NCBI GenBank assembly: GCA_015490555.1
Contig: WFXO01000032.1
Span: 1 to 37,988, forward strand
Direction of reading: 5' to 3'
Length of the DNA stretch: 37,988 nucleotides
From: Caldifarciminota bacterium
GTDB taxonomy: Bacteria; Hydrothermota; Hydrothermia; WGAB01
Shown here: positions 33,167 through 37,988 of the stretch, one piece after another
Numbering within the stretch: position 1 is the first letter of the stretch
How the letters are laid out: every line of letters begins with the position of its first letter
Translations under genes and position numbers: made by a program
Notes under the pieces: model-generated
What the model was told of the DNA's origin: nothing
Database searches by the model: none
What the model saw: only the letters and a program-made list of their open reading frames with translations

Positions 33167-34570
33167 ATGAAGAAGTACGACGCCATCGTGATCGGCGCAG
33201 GCCCTGGGGGCTATGTCGCCGCCATCCGGCTTGGTCAACTTGGCAAAAAGACTTTAGTGGTGGAAAAGCAGTATGTGGGCGGGGTGTGCTTGAATGTCGG
33301 CTGTATCCCGACCAAGGCTTTACTCCATGCGGCACACCTCCGCGCACAGGTCGAACACGCCAACAAGAAGATCGGATTACGCCTCGAAGACCACGGGTTT
33401 GTCCTCGAAAAAGTCAACCAGTGGAAAACCGGGATCGTCCAGCGGCTGGTCAAAGGCATCCAAAGCCTCTGGAAAACCTATGGTGTAGAGTATGTCCAGG
33501 GCACCGGAACCCTGAGCAGCCCCACGACTGTAGAAGTGCAAAAGGAAGACGGCACCAAGGAGACTTATGAGGCAGAAGCCATCATCCTGGCAACGGGATC
33601 GCGTCCTACGGTCCTGAAAGGCTTTGAACCCGACGGGGATCGGATTTGGGACTCCAATCACGCCGTCCAATTCCCGAAGGTTCCCCAAAAACTCCTGGTC
33701 CTGGGGGCGGGAGCGATCGGACTCGAATTCGCGTATGTCTATCGGCATTTTGGCAGTGAAGTGGAGGTCTTCGAACTCATGCCCCAAATCCTGCCTGGAA
33801 CAGATACCGAGATGGCTCGAGAACTGGAAAAAGCCCTGAAACGCCAGGGCATCAAGATCCATACCGGGGTCCGTGCTACGGCGGTAGATTCGACAGAGAC
33901 GGGCGTGGTGTTGACCTATCAGGATGGGGATCAGGAAAAACAGGCAGAAGGCGAGGTATTGCTGGTGGCCATCGGACGCCGGCCAAACTCTGAAAACTTG
34001 AACCTTGAAAAGGTGGGCATTGCATTGGATGATCGCGGCTATGTGAAGGTGGATGCACAGCGCCGAACTTCGGTATCAACCGTTTTTGCCATTGGGGACC
34101 TCGCCAGCCCACCCCTCTTGGCCCATAAAGCATCCCGGGAAGGGGTGGTCGCCGCCGAAGTGATTGCGGGTCTCCCCTCTGCTTTCGATCCTCGGGCCAT
34201 CCCGGCGGTGGTCTATACAGAACCTCAACTGGCCAGCGTGGGAATGACCGAAGAAGAGGCCCGAGAACAGGGCATAGACATCGCGATCGGGAAGTTCCCC
34301 TTCCTCGCCAGCGGCCGCGCCCTGACCTACGGAGAGAACGTTGGGCTCGCCAAGATCATTGTCAATAAAGAAACCGATGAGGTTCTGGGTATCCATATCC
34401 TCGGGCCAGAGGCTTCGTCTTTAATCGGAGAAGCGGTCTTGGCGATCGAAATGGTAGCCACAGCCGAGGATATCGGCTTAACGATCCATCCGCATCCCAC
34501 ACTAACCGAAGTCCTCATGGAGGCCGCAGAGAACGTCCACAAACGCGCCATCCATATCCCCAATAAGTAG
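33167..34570 (+). CDS. lpdA: Dihydrolipoyl dehydrogenase (E3)
   Basis: FAD-dependent reoxidation of the E2 lipoyl group with NAD+. It has 467 aa. The FAD-binding motif is VIGAGPGGYVAAIRLGQLG. The redox disulfide is C41 and C46 in GGVCLNVGCIPTK. The NAD-binding motif is VLGAGAIGLEFAYVY. The C-terminal dimerization domain has HPHPTLTEV with the catalytic His/Glu pair. AAGGAGGT precedes the ATG. It is the last gene of the operon; no clear terminator follows. Confidence 0.97.
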   Translation: MKKYDAIVIGAGPGGYVAAIRLGQLGKKTLVVEKQYVGGVCLNVGCIPTKALLHAAHLRAQVEHANKKIGLRLEDHGFVLEKVNQWKTGIVQRLVKGIQSLWKTYGVEYVQGTGTLSSPTTVEVQKEDGTKETYEAEAIILATGSRPTVLKGFEPDGDRIWDSNHAVQFPKVPQKLLVLGAGAIGLEFAYVYRHFGSEVEVFELMPQILPGTDTEMARELEKALKRQGIKIHTGVRATAVDSTETGVVLTYQDGDQEKQAEGEVLLVAIGRRPNSENLNLEKVGIALDDRGYVKVDAQRRTSVSTVFAIGDLASPPLLAHKASREGVVAAEVIAGLPSAFDPRAIPAVVYTEPQLASVGMTEEEAREQGIDIAIGKFPFLASGRALTYGENVGLAKIIVNKETDEVLGIHILGPEASSLIGEAVLAIEMVATAEDIGLTIHPHPTLTEVLMEAAENVHKRAIHIPNK

Positions 34571-34712
34571 CGCCAAGGCCCTTAGCATAGAGATTCTCCG
34601 GAGACAGGACTTCGGTGGGCTGGAGTCTCGGGGTTTCCATGGACGCAGGGTCTCCTCCTGCCTCCAGATCCGGGCAGATCTCGATCTTCATTTTGGGAAA
34701 GGGGACGGGCGC

Positions 34713-35258
34713 TTATCCTAATCCCAGTTTCTCTGCAGCCTTCATGTAAAAGTCCGCGGTCTCTGGTGCGAGATCAATCAATCGGACCTCCTGGAGGGAA
34801 CGAGCCGAAGACCGCAAGAAATTGACTACGGTTCGAAGGATGATCTCTGTGCCTCGATCTTTGGGGAACCCGAAGATCCCCGTGGAAATGGCCGGCATCG
34901 CCACCGACGCAATGCCCAACTCTTCAGCCCGTTGTAGCGCATTCCAGACCGCCTTCTCGAGTTTCTGCTCTTCCTCTCCCTCTCCCCAACGGGGTCCAAC
35001 GGCGTGGATCACAAACTTTGCGGGCAACTTCCCGGCCGTGGTCACGACCGCGCCCCCTACAGGGACATAGCCGATCCGGTCGCTCTCTTCTTGAATGATT
35101 TTCCCACCCTTTCGGACGATCGCTCCTGCCACCCCGCCCCCATGCTTCAAGTAGGAATTTGCGGCATTGACCACAGCATCGACCTGTTCCTCCGTAATGT
35201 CCCCTACCCCAATCAACACTTTCCGGCCCGCCACCTCCAAGGTCTTGAGCACATCCAT
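34713..35258 (-). CDS. Macro-domain protein
   Basis: 181 aa, a single macro domain that binds ADP-ribose and its derivatives. Family features are [56 protein letters not shown] and [21 protein letters not shown]. The asparagine and GGGV loop match those of O-acetyl-ADP-ribose/ADP-ribosyl hydrolases. GGGAGGTG lies before the ATG. The gene follows thiE by 24 bases with no terminator between, so it is probably in the TPP-riboswitch operon. A direct role in thiamine metabolism is not known. Confidence 0.93.
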   Translation of the reverse strand: MDVLKTLEVAGRKVLIGVGDITEEQVDAVVNAANSYLKHGGGVAGAIVRKGGKIIQEESDRIGYVPVGGAVVTTAGKLPAKFVIHAVGPRWGEGEEEQKLEKAVWNALQRAEELGIASVAMPAISTGIFGFPKDRGTEIILRTVVNFLRSSARSLQEVRLIDLAPETADFYMKAAEKLGLG

Positions 35259-35282
35259 TGCACACCTCCCAAGGGTTACATC

Positions 35283-35930
35283 CTATGGCTTTTCCAGGTA
35301 TTTTTGCAAGACCTTTTTGAGTGCACGGGCCGCCTGTTCCGGATCGGGTTGTCCAAAGATGGCGGAGATGACGGCGACCGCATCGGGTCGCCCCTCTTCC
35401 ATGAGCCGTGGCAGGTTCTCCAGGGTGATGCCACCGATGGCCACAATCGGAATCTTCAAGATCTTCCGGGCTTGGCGAAACACCTCCATGGGCACAACTG
35501 GCTCTTCCGGTTTGGTCGGTGACGGGAACACGGCCCCAAATGCGACATAATCCGCCCCTTCTTCCTGCAACCTCACAGCGAGATCCACGTCTCCATAAGC
35601 GGACGCCCCGATGATGGCATCAGGCCCTAACAGGGCCCGGGCCTCTGTGACAGGAGGATCGTCTTTGCCTACGTGGACGCCGTCTGCACCAATCGCTTTT
35701 GCAATCTCCGGATGGTCGTTGACAATCAGCGGCACGCCGTACCGCTGACAAAGCGCCAAAAGTTGACGCCCTCGCTCGATGACGAAGTCTTTGGGTTTGT
35801 TCTTCTCCCGGAGTTGGAGCACATCGACGCCCCCCCGGAGCGCCTGCTCCACCACTTCGAGAAAACGATCTTCCGGAATCCAATGGGGATCGGTAACCGC
35901 ATACAGGGGGCCGATCCGTTTGCGGCTCAT
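35283..35930 (-). CDS. thiE: Thiamine-phosphate synthase ThiE
   Basis: Joins HMP diphosphate and the thiazole phosphate to give thiamine monophosphate. It has 215 aa, TIM barrel. Family residues are visible in LYAVTDPHW, VLQLREKNKPKDF, LIVNDHPEIAKAIGADGVHVGKDD, IGASAYGDVDLAVRLQEEGADYVAFGAVFPSPTK and the phosphate-binding VAIGGITLENL. Its ATG overlaps the stop of the AIR-synthase-like gene (ATGA), so it is translated from the riboswitch-controlled mRNA. No thiC, thiG or other thi gene is in the window. Confidence 0.96.
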   Translation of the reverse strand: MSRKRIGPLYAVTDPHWIPEDRFLEVVEQALRGGVDVLQLREKNKPKDFVIERGRQLLALCQRYGVPLIVNDHPEIAKAIGADGVHVGKDDPPVTEARALLGPDAIIGASAYGDVDLAVRLQEEGADYVAFGAVFPSPTKPEEPVVPMEVFRQARKILKIPIVAIGGITLENLPRLMEEGRPDAVAVISAIFGQPDPEQAARALKKVLQKYLEKP

Positions 35931-36994
35931 CGGAGCCCCTCTTCAAAGGCGCGCCGGATCGCGGCCCAGAAGGGATCGACCCGGGGGTGTTCCAGTGGCT
36001 TCTTCACGCCGTTTTCAATGATCCAACGTCCCTGCTCCTCGGGTAAGACCTCCCCCACGATCGCTGCACGGATCCCTTTGGCTTCGAGACGCCGGACCAC
36101 TTCGTCGACCTTATGGGGCCGGACCGTCATGACCAAGGTCCCTTCACTGATCGAGATGTAAGGGTCCATCCAAAACCGATCGGCGATTGCCTGGACTGCG
36201 GGATGTACCGGGATCTTGTCTTTGTCCACAATGAGGCCCACGTGCGAGGCCTGGGCAACCTCGTAGAGCCCCCCAATGACCCCACACTCCGTCGCATCAT
36301 GCATCGCCGTAACGCCGTCCTCGCGAACCCCTGCTTCGACCGCGGTGAGGGCATCATCCACCGTGGACATCTGATAAAAGAAGGCCTGGCCCGCCTCCAG
36401 GATGTCGTCCCCGAGATCCTTCCGGATGGTCTCTACAAAGGTGGACGCAAAGATCCCGGTCGCTTCAATCGCTGCCCCTTTCGTGATCACCAGAACATCG
36501 CCAGGTCGGGCCATTTCGGGGGTCAGGTACTTGTCCTCAGGACCAATGGCAATAAAGGTCGCCCCACCCACCATGGGATAGTCGGTCCCATCGTAGCGAG
36601 CGGTATGTCCGGCAACAATGGCGGCACCGTATTTCTTCGACTCCTGGTCCCAGATGCGCCAGATGATCTCAAACTCCTCCTCAGTGATGCCGATGGGCAA
36701 GTTGAAGTCCGGAATGATGAAGGCGGGCGGGAATCCCGAGGTGGTCACGTCAGAGGCCAGGATATGCCAGGAGAACCATGCGGCCTTTTCCCAGCCGTAT
36801 TGAGGGACGATGTAGATCGGGTCCGTTGTGATCGCCATGACCTTGCCATCGCCGACGCGGACGATGCCGTTGTCGACGCCATGCCGGGGTCCCACCAGGA
36901 CATCCTCCCGTTGACGACCCAGGCGGGGATAGATGAACGCATCAAAGAACTCCGGGGAGATCTTCCCGATCTCGGGGAATGTTGCACGTTCCAT
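35927..36994 (-). CDS. AIR-synthase/HypE-like (PurM superfamily) protein under a TPP riboswitch
   Basis: 355 aa. The layout is that of the PurM/ThiL/HypE/SelD superfamily: an N-terminal domain with GVDNGIVRVGDGKVMAITTDPIYI and ILASDVTTSGFPPAF, then a C-terminal domain with LVITKGAAIEATGI and TAMHDATECGVIGGLYEVA. It lacks the GDDAA motif of true ThiL. The position behind a TPP riboswitch and directly before thiE suggests a thiamine role, for example an alternative thiamine-monophosphate kinase or an enzyme of precursor supply. GGAGG lies 6 bases before the ATG at 36994; the longer frame up to 37069 would run into the riboswitch. Confidence 0.85.
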   Translation of the reverse strand: MERATFPEIGKISPEFFDAFIYPRLGRQREDVLVGPRHGVDNGIVRVGDGKVMAITTDPIYIVPQYGWEKAAWFSWHILASDVTTSGFPPAFIIPDFNLPIGITEEEFEIIWRIWDQESKKYGAAIVAGHTARYDGTDYPMVGGATFIAIGPEDKYLTPEMARPGDVLVITKGAAIEATGIFASTFVETIRKDLGDDILEAGQAFFYQMSTVDDALTAVEAGVREDGVTAMHDATECGVIGGLYEVAQASHVGLIVDKDKIPVHPAVQAIADRFWMDPYISISEGTLVMTVRPHKVDEVVRRLEAKGIRAAIVGEVLPEEQGRWIIENGVKKPLEHPRVDPFWAAIRRAFEEGLR

Positions 36995-37000
36995 AGTGAT

Positions 37001-37042
37001 GCCTCCTTGTTTTGTTGATGGTTCCAGCAGGACACCGGAGGC
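37001..37042 (-). promoter_or_regulatory. Probable SD-sequestering hairpin of the TPP riboswitch
   Basis: GCCTCC (minus strand, 37037-37042) can pair with the Shine-Dalgarno sequence GGAGGC (37001-37006), 6 bases before the ATG at 36994. A second hairpin, GGAAGG (37069-37074) with CCTTCC (37055-37060), competes with the 3' strand of riboswitch stem P1. No T-rich terminator is present, so control is probably at translation. Confidence 0.5.
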
Positions 37043-37064
37043 GGGGAATGGGGCGGAAGGGAAT

Positions 37065-37160
37065 GGCACCTTCCCTACGCCGGCATTACCCGGATCAGGT
37101 TCAAGGGGTCTCCCGACCCTTCAGGGTCGAGACTCTCAGCCTTACGGCTCCCCCGGTGCC
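37065..37160 (-). ncRNA. TPP riboswitch (THI element)
   Basis: On the minus strand, the P1 stem pairs GGCACC (37155-37160) with GGTGCC (37065-37070). Conserved elements are CTGAGAG after the P2/P3 side, then CCTTGAACCTGATC, GGGTAATGCCGGCGTAGGGAA. These are the hallmark THI-box sequences that bind thiamine diphosphate. It lies in the leader of the AIR-synthase-like/thiE/macro operon, in the correct direction. Confidence 0.97.
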
Positions 37161-37167
37161 AGCAGTA

Positions 37168-37196
37168 ATTTTACACGGGTCCACTCACAGTCGCAA
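37168..37196 (-). promoter_or_regulatory. Promoter of TPP-riboswitch operon
   Basis: On the minus strand, TTGCGA (37191-37196), exact 17-bp spacer, TAAAAT (37168-37173). Transcription would start about 37161, at the first bases of the riboswitch P1 stem. Confidence 0.65.
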
Positions 37197-37375
37197 GAAA
37201 CCAACAGCAGCGGCTGGCCCACAAGAACAAATTTTCCCTGGAGAGAAAGAAACGTGTTCTTTCCCATGCTGCTGGAAACCAACCCAGACCTTTTTGACTT
37301 GCTGACACGGAAAGCTTCAGGATTTGGGATGTGTGGAACCCTGGAAATCTTCTTGCAACTATGGAAAGGGCAGGA

Positions 37376-37783
37376 CTATGGGGAGAGGGATGTGATCCAT
37401 TGACGGATTAATTGGATTTCCTCCTGGGTCAAGGGAGGGCCGGCGGCCGGCATCCGTTGTCCACATTTCCGTGGATCGTCCGTGATCTTCCAATACAACA
37501 TGGAGGAGTCTGGATCGCCGGGCTTGACCCGCAAAACCTGGGGATTACATGTCGACGGGACCCCGACAAGGTTCGCTTCGGCTTGTCCCGGCTCCAACGA
37601 GAGACCTCCATTGACACCATGACATCCTACACACCGCGCATCCAGAATCGGCTGAATGCAGGTATCGAAATCAACCATGGTCTCACAATCTTTGGGAAGG
37701 GACACCTGGGATGCACGACACCCCCACGTCCCAAAAGCCCAAAGTCCCAAAAGACTGAGGAAAACTTTCCCGGATCTCACCAT
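37376..37783 (-). CDS. c-type cytochrome lipoprotein
   Basis: 135 aa. The lipoprotein signal peptide ends in FGTWGC (lipid-bearing C22). One haem motif, CVGCH (C51, C54, H55), is set in DTCIQPILDARCVGCHG, as in planctomycete-type cytochrome c domains. LYWKITDDPRKCGQRMPAAGPPLTQEEIQLIRQWI carries the methionine ligand region (RMP). Further cysteine pairs (C33/C42, C79/C104) may form disulfides. Its ATG overlaps the stop of the upstream membrane-protein gene. It may pass electrons at the outer face of a membrane. Confidence 0.88.
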   Translation of the reverse strand: MVRSGKVFLSLLGLWAFGTWGCRASQVSLPKDCETMVDFDTCIQPILDARCVGCHGVNGGLSLEPGQAEANLVGVPSTCNPQVLRVKPGDPDSSMLYWKITDDPRKCGQRMPAAGPPLTQEEIQLIRQWITSLSP

Positions 37784-37988
37784 ATGATCACCCCGACGGT
37801 CAGAAGGGTTGCCCCGATGGATAAAAGTGCCGCGGTTCGATGGAGGCGATATCGGTCAAGATCCCCTCGCTCCCGTGCCTGACGGGCCAGAAGGACTGCG
37901 GTCACATATCCGGATGTCGCCAGCAAAGACAAGGTTCCATGCAGAATGCGTTTGGGGATCTTTTCTTTTTGCTGGAGGCGGATAAGAT
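37777..37988 (-). CDS. Membrane protein, C-terminal part (cut by window edge)
   Basis: The last 69 residues of a frame that continues beyond the window. Two membrane helices are seen: LHGTLSLLATSGYVTAVLLA and TAALLSIGATLLTVGVIIW. Each is near a histidine (HGTL and YRLHRT), separated by a charged loop. The pattern could fit a small haem-binding membrane protein, but this is a weak guess. Its stop overlaps the start of the cytochrome-c lipoprotein gene, so the two are co-transcribed. Confidence 0.6.
   Translation of the reverse strand, partial: LIRLQQKEKIPKRILHGTLSLLATSGYVTAVLLARQARERGDLDRYRLHRTAALLSIGATLLTVGVIIW

Noticed and set aside
34571-34712. Possible terminators between lpdA and the macro gene
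   Set aside because: Only short imperfect pairings (for example GCAGG/CCTGC) and no T run on either strand.

Overview
This window is about 38 kb of gene-dense bacterial DNA (about 55% GC by eye). It carries some 35 protein genes, one tRNA gene, one TPP riboswitch and one clear intrinsic terminator. The organism looks like a Gram-negative thermophile of the FCB group or a neighbouring candidate phylum such as WOR-3, Hydrothermota or Kryptonia. Reasons are a PorV-like outer-membrane protein, a large exported protein with a type-9-secretion/FlgD-like C-terminal domain, several lipoproteins and beta-barrels, an RND exporter, and charged proteins rich in Glu, Lys and Arg. The phylum is inference only. 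No phage, transposon, CRISPR array or other mobile element was seen.

Layout. 1-716 has no convincing gene. 717-1796 is rlmN. On the minus strand, 4856 to 1822 is a tight operon hslU - MEMO1-like - AMMECR1-like - acylphosphatase. It is preceded, also on minus, by an exported-protein operon from 8675 to 4943 (PorV-like protein, NHL-repeat lipoprotein, T9SS-type protein) and an OmpA-like protein. A divergent segment follows: tRNA-Leu(UAG), a small outer-membrane protein and alr on plus, meeting a convergent lipoprotein gene with which alr overlaps tail to tail. Then come asnS, two glycosyltransferases and era. The next block, on minus, is a GATase and a four-gene TetR / RND transporter / LolA-like / outer-membrane-protein operon. 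A LexA-like regulator diverges from it. A Lon-family protease gene carrying a -1 frameshift comes next, then a bifunctional-nuclease-family gene. 25799-29583 is a redox block: rhodanese, thioredoxin-like protein, DUF3365 haem protein, DUF2892 membrane protein, methyltransferase, ABM monooxygenase, cytochrome c and superoxide dismutase. 29718-34570 is a complete 2-oxoacid dehydrogenase operon (E1alpha, E1beta, E2, E3). The last block on minus is a TPP-riboswitch operon (AIR-synthase-like protein, ThiE, macro-domain protein), then a cytochrome-c lipoprotein and the 3' end of a membrane protein.

The most unusual signal is in the gene starts. At nine or ten genes a sigma70-type promoter, usually with an exact 17-bp spacer, ends only 6-9 (once 11) bases before the ATG, and no Shine-Dalgarno sequence is present. 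This implies leaderless mRNAs. Other genes in the window have ordinary AGGAGG leaders. The leaderless set contains monocistronic or first-in-operon genes such as rlmN, asnS, era and lexA. Other points to check are the TPP-controlled PurM/ThiL-superfamily and macro-domain genes, the degenerate LexA, the split YgaP-like sulfur module and the Lon frameshift.
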